Below are positions 16,263-25,334 of a stretch of 39,469 nt of DNA, piece by piece (the stretch's first letter is position 1; every line of letters starts with the position of its first letter). The DNA comes from Proteiniphilum sp. UBA5384. GTDB lineage: Bacteria; Bacteroidota; Bacteroidia; Bacteroidales; Dysgonomonadaceae. The stretch covers positions 8,004 through 47,472 of the forward strand of contig NZ_DHOS01000032.1 in assembly GCF_002410825.1 (NCBI RefSeq), read 5' to 3'. The notes under the pieces were generated by a model. It was not told the DNA's origin, made no database searches, and saw nothing but the letters and a program-made list of their open reading frames with translations. A program made the translations under genes and the position numbers.

Positions 16263-17495
16263 ATGGAAAAATCAGAGCTTATTTTACTGAATATCCACGG
16301 AGAGGATAAACCCGGTCTGACAGCAGCACTTACTGAAATCCTGGCCAGGCATGATGCTTTTATCCTCGACGTCGGTCAATCGGATATCCACAGAAACCTG
16401 TCGTTGGGTATTTTATTCAGTTCAAAAACCCATATCTCGGGAGAGATTATGAAAGATTTACTGTTCAAAGCCTATGAAATGGATGTAGCTATCCGTTTCA
16501 CGCCTATTTCAGAAGAGCATTACTCCAACTGGGTCAGTATGCAAGGCAAGAACAGGTATATCATTACCCTTTTGGGAAGAATACTTACCGCCAAACAGAT
16601 TGCAGCTGTATCGGGGATTATTGCAGAACAAAAACTCAATATCGACAACATAGTGCGCCTGACCGGTCGTATCCCGCTCGACGAGAAGCAGCGTGCAGCA
16701 CAGTCCTGTGTTGAACTGTCAGTGAGGGGCACCCCTGTGGACCGTCAGCAAATGCAACAATCATTTTTGGAGCTTTCCTCATCTCTTAACTTCGACATCT
16801 CCTTCCAAGAAGAAAGCATGTTCAGGCGTATGCGTAGGCTTATCTGTTTCGATATGGACTCTACTCTTATCCAGACAGAAGTAATTGATGAATTGGCTGA
16901 AAGGTCCGGCGTGGGAAGTCAGGTAAAAGCCATTACCGAGCAGGCGATGCAGGGTGAAATTGATTTCAACGAAAGTTTCAGACAAAGAGTGGAACTATTG
17001 AAAGGGTTAGACGTATCGGTGATGAAAGAGATTGCCGAGAATCTACCCATCACCGAAGGCGTGGAACGGCTGATGAAAGTATTACAGAAAGTGGGATTTA
17101 AAACCGCCATTTTGTCAGGAGGATTTACTTACTTCGGCAATTACCTGAAAGAAAAATATGGATTTGATTATATGTATGCCAATGAACTGGAAATCGTGGA
17201 TGGAAAACTCACCGGCAGGTATCTGGGCGACATTGTCGATGGGAAACGAAAAGCAGAACTGCTTCGCCTCATTGCACAGGTGGAAAAGATCGACTTACGA
17301 CAAACAGTGGCAGTAGGTGATGGAGCCAATGATCTGCCAATGCTTGGAATAGCCGGTCTGGGTATCGCCTTCCATGCAAAACCGAAAGTAAAACGGAATG
17401 CGGAACAATCGCTTTCCTCGGTGGGAATCGATGGCATCCTTTATTTTCTAGGATATAAAGACTCTTTGCTTGACAGCGAGATTATGAATAGTTAA
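16263..17495 (+). CDS. serB: Phosphoserine phosphatase with tandem ACT domains
   Basis: Last step of serine synthesis: phosphoserine to serine. The 410-residue protein has two ACT-type regulatory modules (about 5-80 and 98-180; the first opens LNIHGEDKPGLTAAL), which in related enzymes bind serine or other amino acids, then a HAD phosphatase domain with DMDST (197-201; Asp197 nucleophile, Asp199 acid/base), the SGGF motif, and GDGANDLPML near 350. The frame includes a GTG at 16257, but the ATG two codons later is the natural start. The following gene begins 25 bases after its stop. Confidence 0.94.
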   Translation: MEKSELILLNIHGEDKPGLTAALTEILARHDAFILDVGQSDIHRNLSLGILFSSKTHISGEIMKDLLFKAYEMDVAIRFTPISEEHYSNWVSMQGKNRYIITLLGRILTAKQIAAVSGIIAEQKLNIDNIVRLTGRIPLDEKQRAAQSCVELSVRGTPVDRQQMQQSFLELSSSLNFDISFQEESMFRRMRRLICFDMDSTLIQTEVIDELAERSGVGSQVKAITEQAMQGEIDFNESFRQRVELLKGLDVSVMKEIAENLPITEGVERLMKVLQKVGFKTAILSGGFTYFGNYLKEKYGFDYMYANELEIVDGKLTGRYLGDIVDGKRKAELLRLIAQVEKIDLRQTVAVGDGANDLPMLGIAGLGIAFHAKPKVKRNAEQSLSSVGIDGILYFLGYKDSLLDSEIMNS

Positions 17496-17520
17496 TAGGA
17501 GTTCATTAAAAAAGGGTGGT

Positions 17521-18420
17521 ATGGATTTTGCAGATATGTTATTAAACCGTTTCGACGGTGAGGCTGAAATGAAGAAACCGAACAGCGCATTAGTCTGTTT
17601 CTCTAACTTGGAAACAGGTAAAACATTGGGACGGCTGGCGATTAATATTACCCGGTCGAGATCGGAAAAATCGGCCATCACGCTTCTTTATTTTATTACC
17701 AAAGCCGAAGAAATACGTCTCTCTGAAGAGATGGATGAATACAAAAACAAGATCATCACGGACTTCATTCCGGCAGAAGAGCGGGAAAAAATTATAGTAC
17801 GCCTGTTCATCAAATCATCCGATGATTATCATAAAGATATAGCCAAAATGGCGGAAGAACAAAAGGCCAATCTGATTTTGTTGGGTATCAGTAACAGCGA
17901 TTACAATCCTGAATTGATAAAAAAGTACAGCCAACTGAAAAATAATCCTGCCAATTCAGAAGCTTTTATTCTTGAACAGTTCAGTGAGAGGGAAGTTGAA
18001 GCATTGAAGAATATCAATATAGTGTTCAACCGGAATGCAGTATCTACAGGGTTATTTATCGACTGTGCGATTACTGAGTTCAGGAAACTGTTTATTCCCA
18101 TCCTTCACAAAGAAGATATACATATTTTCGCATATCTTTACCGGATAGCGCTGCAAGAGAATGTAAAGATCATGATTTGGGATGCGATCGGCATCATTGG
18201 ATCCGATCCCAAAATGCAAAAACTTCACCAGTTTATCGTCAAAAAAACCGAAGGGCGTGTTTATCTTTGGAACAACAACAAAAAGATCAGTTGTGATTTC
18301 ATCGGAGAGCAAGACCTGATGATCATCGGTACGGATGGGTGGAGTAAGTTGATCTGTACCCCGCTGGAGTGGACACACTGCCTCCCTTCAACACTGATTA
18401 TTAAAGAGAGAACAAATTGA
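17521..18420 (+). CDS. Tandem universal-stress-like protein, resembling an antiporter C-terminal region
   Basis: A 299-residue soluble protein with no signal peptide or membrane span. Its two halves each look like a universal-stress/nucleotide-binding fold: SALVCFSNLETGKTLGRLA begins the first (about 20-45), with NLILLGISNSD (about 120-130) as its last strand, and a second unit runs from about 165 with DLMIIGTDGWSKL (about 262-274) near the end. Such tandem units form the cytoplasmic C terminus of some Bacteroidota cation:proton antiporters, but here no membrane domain precedes them; serB ends 25 bases upstream. It may act as a free sensor. The family assignment is moderately sure, function unknown. 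The ATG at 17521 follows GGGTGGT, a purine-rich stretch. Confidence 0.65.
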   Translation: MDFADMLLNRFDGEAEMKKPNSALVCFSNLETGKTLGRLAINITRSRSEKSAITLLYFITKAEEIRLSEEMDEYKNKIITDFIPAEEREKIIVRLFIKSSDDYHKDIAKMAEEQKANLILLGISNSDYNPELIKKYSQLKNNPANSEAFILEQFSEREVEALKNINIVFNRNAVSTGLFIDCAITEFRKLFIPILHKEDIHIFAYLYRIALQENVKIMIWDAIGIIGSDPKMQKLHQFIVKKTEGRVYLWNNNKKISCDFIGEQDLMIIGTDGWSKLICTPLEWTHCLPSTLIIKERTN

Positions 18421-18429
18421 ATGTGAATT

Positions 18430-20649
18430 ATGAATCCATCCGATATAAGGAAAAAACTGACAACCATCCAATTGTATATCGAGCAAAGGCAACTCAAAGA
18501 TGCTCTTGACGGTATAAAGGAACTTTATGCGATGCAACAAAATTGGACAGTGTCAGAAAAACTGGAAGAATTGACTACCAATTATCAGTATATGCTCCAT
18601 TACCTGATAGAGGGGGAGAAAGACCCGGAACAGGGACGCATATATAATAAACTGATTTGCGATATATATATACTGGCAGAAGATGCAGCCGAACGATTGC
18701 TCCTGCAGGAGAGTTCGTCACTCTTTTTTGACAAGATGAGATTGATGGAAATACGTACCCCCATATCGATAGACGAATACAGGGATATTATTACCAAGCA
18801 ATCTGACACACTTTCTTTCCTTGATTTATTGGAAAAAGGACCGGACAAGGAATCCCGACTCAGGCAGAATACCATTGCCAGTGAGAATACATTACAAGAC
18901 TTGTTTTATATTATTTTTGTTTCTCCGAGGGCAAACGACGATTCCCTTACCGCCTGGCGTAAATTCATGGAGGAGGGGGCAATTCCGCGGCATGTCAAAG
19001 CGTTGTTTATCTCAGCACTTACACTGAACATACTTCAACGTTTTGATGCTTTAAAAATCGAACTTCTACTCGACTTGTGCAAGCATAACGATCCGGAAGT
19101 GGCAATACGGGCCGTTACGGGAATTATTCCCATCTTTCAGGTATATAGCGCACGGCTGGCATTATATTCCGGATGCAGCAGCCGGATAAAACTTTTATCA
19201 GACGACAAACTCTTTGCCCGCCGTTTTATGGCAGCAGTGCTAGGGTTCATCCAGGCGCATGAAACGGAGAAGATCACAAAAAAACTGACCGAGGAAATCC
19301 TTCCCGAGATGATGAAACTGAGCCCGATGATCGGTAAAAAGATCAAGCTCGACGAATGGATGGGTGAAACCGGCTTCGACGAAAAGAATCCTGAATGGCA
19401 AAAGATTCTGGATGAAACAGGATTGACAGATAAATTGCAGGAATTTACCGAATTACAATTGGAAGGTGCCGATGTATTTCACTCTACTTTTTCGAACCTG
19501 AAAGCCTACCCTTTCTTTCAGGAGATGAGCAACTGGTTCCTGCCGTTCACCCCCCAACACAGTAATGTACAACAGCTTTTTACCGACCGTTCTGAAGAAG
19601 CTTCTCTCATTGACGCGCTCTCCGGATCATCACTCATCTGTAATTCCGACAAATACTCTTTCTGTCTCAGCATCATGATGATGCCGGAGAACTACCGGAA
19701 GATGATGGTATCCCAGTTAGGCGCCGAAAGCGATGAACTCAAAAATATGCAGGCCGAAGAAGAGGCATTGAAGCCTCATCAAAAAGAAGAGACGATGATC
19801 AAACAATATATTCAGGATCTTTATCGGTTTTTCAAATTGTTTCCACGTCGGAACGAGTTTCTCGATATTTTCGAACTTCCGCTTAATTATCATCGTTTAC
19901 CGGCATTTCAACCGGTAATAATGCAACCCAATCATCTGGAAAAAATAGCACTCTACTATTTCGAGAAAAATAACTTTCCGGAAGCTCTTAGTGCCTATAC
20001 ATTACTGTCAGAAATAGGAAATAACAAAAGTGAGATCTGGCAGAAGATAGGATATTGCCGACAAATGCTGGCAGATATGAAGGGTGCATTAGAAGCATAC
20101 CTCCATGCCGACCTGATGGAGGAGAATAACACATGGTTGCTTCAACGCATAGCCCACTGCTACAGGGTATTGAAAGAACCATCCACCGCACTGGAATATT
20201 ATCGTCGGCTGGAGCAATTCCGCCCAGACGATCTCAATATCCAGCTCAACATAGGACACTGTTACCTGGAGCTGAAAGAATATGAAAAAGCGTTGAATTA
20301 TTACTTTAAAGTAGAATTGATTGACAATCATAATACCCGCGCATGGCGCTCCGTGGCATGGTGCGCTTTCCTCTCACGTAAACTGGATGTGGCCGACAGG
20401 TATTATTCCCGCATACTGGCAGGTAAGCCCAATGCCCATGACTATCTCAATGCAGGCCATGTAGCACTTTGCCTCGAACAGGTCAAAAAAGCGGTCGAAT
20501 TATACAAGCTTTCTCTGGATAAAACCGGTAATTTTAAAACATTCCAGACTATGCTGGGCGAGGATGAAAATGAACTGAAAGAGGCGGGTATAAATACTTC
20601 CATTCTGCCAATCATTTTAGATAAAATCAGGTACGACAAGGAAGTTTGA
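18430..20649 (+). CDS. Large tetratricopeptide-repeat protein
   Basis: A 739-residue cytoplasmic protein. The N-terminal two thirds are helical, with no motif I recognise; the C-terminal part (about 500-715) contains at least five TPR units, for example ALSAYTLLSEIGNNKSEIW, ALEYYRRLEQFRPDDLNIQ and ALNYYFKVELIDNHNTRAW, each followed by the G-[HY]-C type turn. TPRs normally bind proteins, so a scaffold role is likely; the partner is not known. It starts ten bases after the Usp-like gene, so the two are probably co-expressed and may work together. No signal peptide. It converges with nadD across a 27-base gap that holds no terminator hairpin. Confidence 0.85.
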   Translation: MNPSDIRKKLTTIQLYIEQRQLKDALDGIKELYAMQQNWTVSEKLEELTTNYQYMLHYLIEGEKDPEQGRIYNKLICDIYILAEDAAERLLLQESSSLFFDKMRLMEIRTPISIDEYRDIITKQSDTLSFLDLLEKGPDKESRLRQNTIASENTLQDLFYIIFVSPRANDDSLTAWRKFMEEGAIPRHVKALFISALTLNILQRFDALKIELLLDLCKHNDPEVAIRAVTGIIPIFQVYSARLALYSGCSSRIKLLSDDKLFARRFMAAVLGFIQAHETEKITKKLTEEILPEMMKLSPMIGKKIKLDEWMGETGFDEKNPEWQKILDETGLTDKLQEFTELQLEGADVFHSTFSNLKAYPFFQEMSNWFLPFTPQHSNVQQLFTDRSEEASLIDALSGSSLICNSDKYSFCLSIMMMPENYRKMMVSQLGAESDELKNMQAEEEALKPHQKEETMIKQYIQDLYRFFKLFPRRNEFLDIFELPLNYHRLPAFQPVIMQPNHLEKIALYYFEKNNFPEALSAYTLLSEIGNNKSEIWQKIGYCRQMLADMKGALEAYLHADLMEENNTWLLQRIAHCYRVLKEPSTALEYYRRLEQFRPDDLNIQLNIGHCYLELKEYEKALNYYFKVELIDNHNTRAWRSVAWCAFLSRKLDVADRYYSRILAGKPNAHDYLNAGHVALCLEQVKKAVELYKLSLDKTGNFKTFQTMLGEDENELKEAGINTSILPIILDKIRYDKEV

Positions 20650-20676
20650 ACCGATAGCACAAGATAAACAGGAACA

Positions 20677-21267
20677 TTACCGATTGGTATATAACCCATT
20701 CCGGACTATAAAATCATAGACTTTGGGGGGAAGGAAAGCACGCATATTTTTTCCAGTACGGATGCTTTCCCTGATAAATGTGGAGGAAATCTCCACAAGA
20801 GGAGCTTCCAGAAGCCGCACAGATGCTTTACATTCTTCAGGTATCATCGCCTCCTCCCCCAGTCGCGGATACATAAGAACCTGATAGTTTTTTATCAAAC
20901 ACCGGGACTCTTTCCAGTCATGAAATTGCTTCCAGTTATCACTGCCAATGATAAGGGTAAAATCTTTATGAGGATGCTCGCTTGTCAATCTGGATAGTGT
21001 ATCGATAGTATAGGACGGGCGGGGCATATGAAACTCTACGTCGGACACAACCATACGATCAAATTTTTCCAGCGCCAGACGAACCATCTCCAAACGCACA
21101 TCGTCATCCAACAAGTCTTCAGACTTCTTAAAGGGATTATGCGGGCTCACTACAAACCACACTTCCTCCACTTCAGTGAATTCACAGATATAATTTGCTA
21201 AGATAAGATGGCCCACATGTACCGGATTGAATGATCCGGAGAAAATACCGATTTGTTGTTTTTGCAT
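20677..21267 (-). CDS. nadD: Nicotinate-nucleotide adenylyltransferase
   Basis: Joins nicotinate mononucleotide and ATP to form deamido-NAD in NAD synthesis. The 196-residue enzyme has the nucleotidyltransferase loop GSFNPVHVGHL (11-21) and the second signature ISSTFIRESIRTG (about 162-174), both complete. No TAnnTTTG promoter is clear upstream, and the GlsB-type gene upstream ends in a strong terminator, so nadD must have its own promoter, perhaps around 21280-21320. In many Bacteroidales guanylate kinase precedes nadD; it does not here. Confidence 0.95.
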   Translation of the reverse strand: MQKQQIGIFSGSFNPVHVGHLILANYICEFTEVEEVWFVVSPHNPFKKSEDLLDDDVRLEMVRLALEKFDRMVVSDVEFHMPRPSYTIDTLSRLTSEHPHKDFTLIIGSDNWKQFHDWKESRCLIKNYQVLMYPRLGEEAMIPEECKASVRLLEAPLVEISSTFIRESIRTGKNMRAFLPPKVYDFIVRNGLYTNR

Positions 21268-21338
21268 ATTGAAAGCGATAAAATACTTAAGATATTGAAC
21301 CCGATTAAGGCTATAACCAAATCACTTTTCACACATAG

Positions 21339-21374
21339 AAAAAACCGATGCACAGGGTCTGTACACCGATTTTT
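21339..21374 (-). terminator. Intrinsic terminator after the GlsB-type gene
   Basis: On the minus strand a 12-pair stem (nine Watson-Crick and three G-U pairs, which become mismatches on the other strand) with an ACC loop is flanked by an A-run and followed by six U. The strand asymmetry of the wobble pairs shows it acts leftward, on the gene ending at 21395. Confidence 0.85.
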
Positions 21375-21394
21375 CATCTATTTTCTAAGTTTTT

Positions 21395-21643
21395 CTACGT
21401 ACTTTTCTTAAATAAGGAGATAATCCAAAGTAGCAAAATGGCACCTATCAATGCTGTAACAAGACTACCTATAATTCCGTCGCCGGTACTAATTCCTAAC
21501 AGGCCGAAAACCCAACCTCCGATAACGGCGCCTACAATACCTACCAAAAGGTTTACCAGAAACCCGAAACCTCCTCCTCTCATCAAATTACCTGCAAGCC
21601 AACCGGCCACAGCACCAATAATAATCCACCATAACCAACCCAT
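21395..21643 (-). CDS. GlsB/YeaQ/YmgE-family small membrane protein
   Basis: An 82-residue glycine-rich membrane protein of the family often named transglycosylase-associated protein, known from general stress responses; no enzymatic activity is established. Three hydrophobic segments are apparent: MGWLWWIIIGAVAGWLAG at the start, then FLVNLLVGIVGAVIGGWVFG, and SLVTALIGAILLLWIISLF near the end. I use the ATG at 21643; an upstream start at 21691 would add an unrelated basic stretch before the conserved opening. It is a single-gene unit closed by the terminator at 21339-21374. Confidence 0.88.
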   Translation of the reverse strand: MGWLWWIIIGAVAGWLAGNLMRGGGFGFLVNLLVGIVGAVIGGWVFGLLGISTGDGIIGSLVTALIGAILLLWIISLFKKST

Positions 21644-21739
21644 AACTAATAATTTTTTAATGTTAATATTTTTGATTAAAAACTCACTCAATTCGTTAAA
21701 CGTTATCGGATTGGAAATTGTTTAAAATACAAAAAAGTA

Positions 21740-22357
21740 TTATCTGCCGGGATCAATAAAAATGTCATCCGCTACAGGCTGGTTCAGCTTTTTCCCTCTT
21801 AATTCATAGAGGGTATATTCTCCGTCCGGATCCTCCATACAGAGCATGGACATTGCCATGTCTTTTTTATCATACCGCACCTTCAATTCTTTAATATTCT
21901 CCGCCTTCTCACTTCCAATTGAAACTAGAACTTCGTAGTAATCCGCTCTTTCATAAGCGGATATCGTTATACCATCTATTCTTCGGGGATTCCCTTCCAA
22001 GCAGGAAGCAAAAATTGTATGAAGGAATTTAGCAGCAGGGACGGTCTTTGCTGATATTTTTCTATACTGATCCATCATGGAGATTGATATCTGGTCCTCT
22101 CTGACCAGTATCCAATCACCTTCAGGTTGCTCGTATTCAAGTAATAACCGGGCGGGGGTTCTGTAATAAAGCTTACCATTTGATTGTGCATCTTCTTCTA
22201 AAAAAGGAAAATGCGTGGTTTGCCTAAAATCACAGACAATGCTTGTAAGAGATTCATTCGCTTTCTGTATTTTATCTAAAATCTCCCTTCCATTCTGTGC
22301 GGAGACAGTTGCCACAGTGGCCAATAATAATGCCACACATACTTTTATCTTCTTCAT
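21740..22357 (-). CDS. LolA-like periplasmic lipoprotein carrier
   Basis: A 205-residue exported protein with a signal peptide (residues 1-20, ending VSAQ) and an open beta-barrel LolA-like body: SIVCDFRQTTHF, the short strand GKLYYRTPARLLLEYEQP, and a late DDIFIDP. LolA shuttles lipoproteins or other acyl chains across the periplasm. Its gene lies 31 bases after a large MMPL/RND exporter, and such LolA plus exporter pairs also occur in gene clusters making aryl polyene, flexirubin or similar lipids. No other genes of such a cluster are present, so this may be a stand-alone lipid export pair rather than the general LolA; which one it is cannot be read here. Confidence 0.85.
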   Translation of the reverse strand: MKKIKVCVALLLATVATVSAQNGREILDKIQKANESLTSIVCDFRQTTHFPFLEEDAQSNGKLYYRTPARLLLEYEQPEGDWILVREDQISISMMDQYRKISAKTVPAAKFLHTIFASCLEGNPRRIDGITISAYERADYYEVLVSIGSEKAENIKELKVRYDKKDMAMSMLCMEDPDGEYTLYELRGKKLNQPVADDIFIDPGR

Positions 22358-22388
22358 TTTCTACTATTTATTTTATTATCTATTTATT

Positions 22389-24896
22389 TTATCCGTTAAC
22401 TATATATCTGTGCCGGACCCACTTTTCCAAGATGGGTCTCTTTCCTTTGGCTATACGATTTGTAATCAATACATGGTAAAAGAAGGGCTGTACCACATAG
22501 GTAATCAGAATTGTTGCGCTCATCCCGATGAACGTAACTATGCCGATAGAACGGATTGCCGGGTGCACCGCAAAAAATAAAGACATAATTACAGTAATCA
22601 GAATGATCGCCGAGAAAAAGATCGCTGTCTTATGATATACCAACAAATCGCGTTTGATTCCCCGGGTTCCCTCTAACAAGCCGTCCATCATATAGATACT
22701 ATAATCGACCCCGATTCCGAATATAAAAGTGGAAATAATGATATTGAGCAGATTAAATTCCAATCCGAAGAATGCCATGAGTCCCAATACGATATACCAG
22801 CTCAGCCCCATTGGCAGGAAAACCAAAACAGTCAATATCACACTTCGATAGGATATAAGTAATACAATCAGGATAAAAAGGGAAGATATCATCAAAAGGG
22901 TATTGAAATCATTGTGAATCATCTTCACCATATCGTTGGCATAATACATCGGATCGAGGACTATAAACGATATCCCTGCTCCCCTCAACCTGTCTGCGAC
23001 CGCCCAGATATTATTTTTATCCATCTGTACCGGAGTAAACATCACATAATGTCCGTCCGTATATTCAATCAGGTTGCTCATGATCTCCCCAGGTAACACT
23101 TTCGCCTCATACAAAGAGTTTGGCCGGTATTCCCTATCCAGTATCCGGGAAAAAGGCGTAAACGTATTTTCGGAGAAATGGTACCGCTTTCCAGATTCGG
23201 CAATTCGCTGACGGACAATATCTTTCTTCTCTTCCGACCAATAAGAATTCCACCGGGCAATACGTTCACGCTGTTCGGCTTCGGGAATAAATAACATTAG
23301 CGAAGAAGTATAACCATTTATAATACCCGCACGTTGGAGTGTGTCCAATCCTGTGATCAACCCTTGCGTAAGAAGTATTGTGGAGTCCAAATCTCCGGCA
23401 ATCGTGGCAAAATAGCGAGCATCAGCATTCTGTATCCGCTTAGAAGCTGCCAATTGCTTTGAACGGGTTACCTGTTGGTTATCATAAGCCAGATTACGAA
23501 GGTTAGAATCGAACTCCACCTTTCCCGAAACGATAATACAGACAATACTGATTCCGAGAATCAATCCAATCAGCCATTTTTGTTTATATAACGGATAAGA
23601 ATTGGCCTTCTCTAAAATTCTAAAAGCTTTTTCCGAACGTTTATTATCTCTGACATTAAACATTTGGGGAAGAAAAAGCAATGCGAAAACAAATGTTCCC
23701 AAAAGTCCCAACGAAGCAAACAAACCGAAATCATGTAATATTTCCGACTCGGTCAAAAGCAATCCGCCAAAGGCCCCAAGGGTAGTCAGGAGAGCAATAA
23801 AAAGAGGGATTGTCTGGTCTTCTATTATTTTTTCCGGATCTGTCAGGTATTTATAGTGACAAATCATATGCAGACAATAGCTAAATGCCACTCCCATTAC
23901 AATTGCCCCAATACCAAGGACTAGTAACGACATACTCCCTTTTATGAGATAAATCACAGACAAAGAGAACAAAACGCCATATATAACAGGTGCCGTCAGA
24001 TAAAACAAGGTTCGTTTGTCTCTGAAACATATCAATAAAAAAACAAAAATAATTACCAGAGAAATGCTTACTGTAAAGAAAATATCCTGTTTAATACGCC
24101 GGGAATTAGATACACTTTGTACAGGTGCCCCATGAAAAAAGATATCCATCTCCGGATGTAATTCCGTATAGGCTGCGATTTCCTTATCCAGCATATTTAT
24201 CAACTTGCTAGCCGATTTCGAGTCCAACGATCTGAATTTAGGTGCTAAAAAGGCTAAAACGACCGTAGTATCTGAAGAGAAGATATGATTATCGCACATT
24301 GCAAATTTCCCTCCAAACTCTTTGCCGCTACTCCCGGGCATAAAGATATTGCGCATCCCGGCCGGATCACGGAATATCATCTCCCGGTAGGCTCTTCCCG
24401 CCGGAGAGGTCAGTAATGCATAGTTTTCTCCCATCTGTCTGTCTAAAATTTCAGGCTGCATGAGTGAATCCAGTAACGTATATTGATCTTCGGTCAAAAA
24501 TATGGGTACATTTTCATATAAATACGAAATCGCATCCTGTAAAACAGGACGATCTATCCGGAAAAAGATATTCTCTATCAATATCCGGGTACTATCTTTC
24601 TCCAGTAATAATGACACAAACTCGTCACATGCCGCCGACAACCTTTCCGGGGATGTTACAGAGTCCCTTGCCGCCGTAAACTGTAAATGGATCTTATCTT
24701 TTACTTTTAACTCCGAGAAAGCTAATTTTTCTACCCTGTTTTCCCGTATGGAAGGAAGCAAACCTGAAATATCCTCTTCAAACTCTATTCTTGCGCTAAG
24801 ACAAGCGAAGAGTACCAGCGTCGACAGCATTATTGTATAAAACACACTTTTGTGATTCCGGAAATAGCGGTATATTTGAATCGTTACCTTTACCAT
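22389..24896 (-). CDS. MMPL/RND-type exporter
   Basis: An 835-residue inner-membrane protein with the duplicated layout of RND-like exporters: one N-terminal helix, a periplasmic domain (about 40-260), a helical bundle (about 265-400), a second single helix near 435, another periplasmic domain (about 460-690), and a final bundle (about 690-825). Charged or polar residues within the bundles (e.g. GIGVDYSIYMMDG) fit proton coupling. It is of the kind that carries lipids or lipid-linked pigments towards the outer membrane and is paired with the LolA-like gene 31 bases downstream. Cargo is unknown. Its promoter was not found; the 400 bases upstream hold no intact gene. Confidence 0.88.
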   Translation of the reverse strand: MVKVTIQIYRYFRNHKSVFYTIMLSTLVLFACLSARIEFEEDISGLLPSIRENRVEKLAFSELKVKDKIHLQFTAARDSVTSPERLSAACDEFVSLLLEKDSTRILIENIFFRIDRPVLQDAISYLYENVPIFLTEDQYTLLDSLMQPEILDRQMGENYALLTSPAGRAYREMIFRDPAGMRNIFMPGSSGKEFGGKFAMCDNHIFSSDTTVVLAFLAPKFRSLDSKSASKLINMLDKEIAAYTELHPEMDIFFHGAPVQSVSNSRRIKQDIFFTVSISLVIIFVFLLICFRDKRTLFYLTAPVIYGVLFSLSVIYLIKGSMSLLVLGIGAIVMGVAFSYCLHMICHYKYLTDPEKIIEDQTIPLFIALLTTLGAFGGLLLTESEILHDFGLFASLGLLGTFVFALLFLPQMFNVRDNKRSEKAFRILEKANSYPLYKQKWLIGLILGISIVCIIVSGKVEFDSNLRNLAYDNQQVTRSKQLAASKRIQNADARYFATIAGDLDSTILLTQGLITGLDTLQRAGIINGYTSSLMLFIPEAEQRERIARWNSYWSEEKKDIVRQRIAESGKRYHFSENTFTPFSRILDREYRPNSLYEAKVLPGEIMSNLIEYTDGHYVMFTPVQMDKNNIWAVADRLRGAGISFIVLDPMYYANDMVKMIHNDFNTLLMISSLFILIVLLISYRSVILTVLVFLPMGLSWYIVLGLMAFFGLEFNLLNIIISTFIFGIGVDYSIYMMDGLLEGTRGIKRDLLVYHKTAIFFSAIILITVIMSLFFAVHPAIRSIGIVTFIGMSATILITYVVQPFFYHVLITNRIAKGKRPILEKWVRHRYIVNG

Positions 24897-25334
24897 ACTT
24901 AAAAAATCATAGAGGGGGGCAAAAAGCCCAGGTATATTGCCTTCATGAACAATAAAGCAAAAAATAGATTCTTATCGAATCCATCGGAAGATTCTTCCGA
25001 TAATCGGTTTGAACGCATCGGCACAGGTGATGGCACGCACTTTCCGTTTGCCTCTTTCCCCGATCCATTATCAATTCGCTTATTTACTCGTTTCATCCAA
25101 ATTGTAATGAAATAAATAGATTTCATCCAGAGAAAATCTATCATTCATGATAAAATTTATTAGGGGGTCAGACAAAGTTATAATATGTTATCTTCGTTTA
25201 CTCCTTGCAGCCTACTGAAACGGCTATTTTTAATGTCGAATGATAGAAAACCAATACTCAAAGTCGCTTACAATTATATCGTAAGTCTACCCTTTCAGTT
25301 TTCATGTTAAAACTCCATTTTCATCAGTCCATTT
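24897..25334. other. Region with no intact gene, upstream of a pseudogene
   Basis: No reading frame here convinces: the longest leftward frame (24899-25144) and a 58-codon rightward frame near 24946 have no recognisable family or good start context. No TAnnTTTG box, hairpin terminator or RNA gene is visible. A short frame from the ATG at 25147 (MIKFIRGSDKV, then a hydrophobic run ending LLLAAY) could be the signal peptide of the decayed PagL-like gene that follows, but this is weak. Confidence 0.4.

Noticed and set aside
24899..25144. An 81-codon leftward frame upstream of the MMPL exporter
   Set aside because: No recognisable domain, no promoter box, odd composition; likely chance in non-coding DNA.
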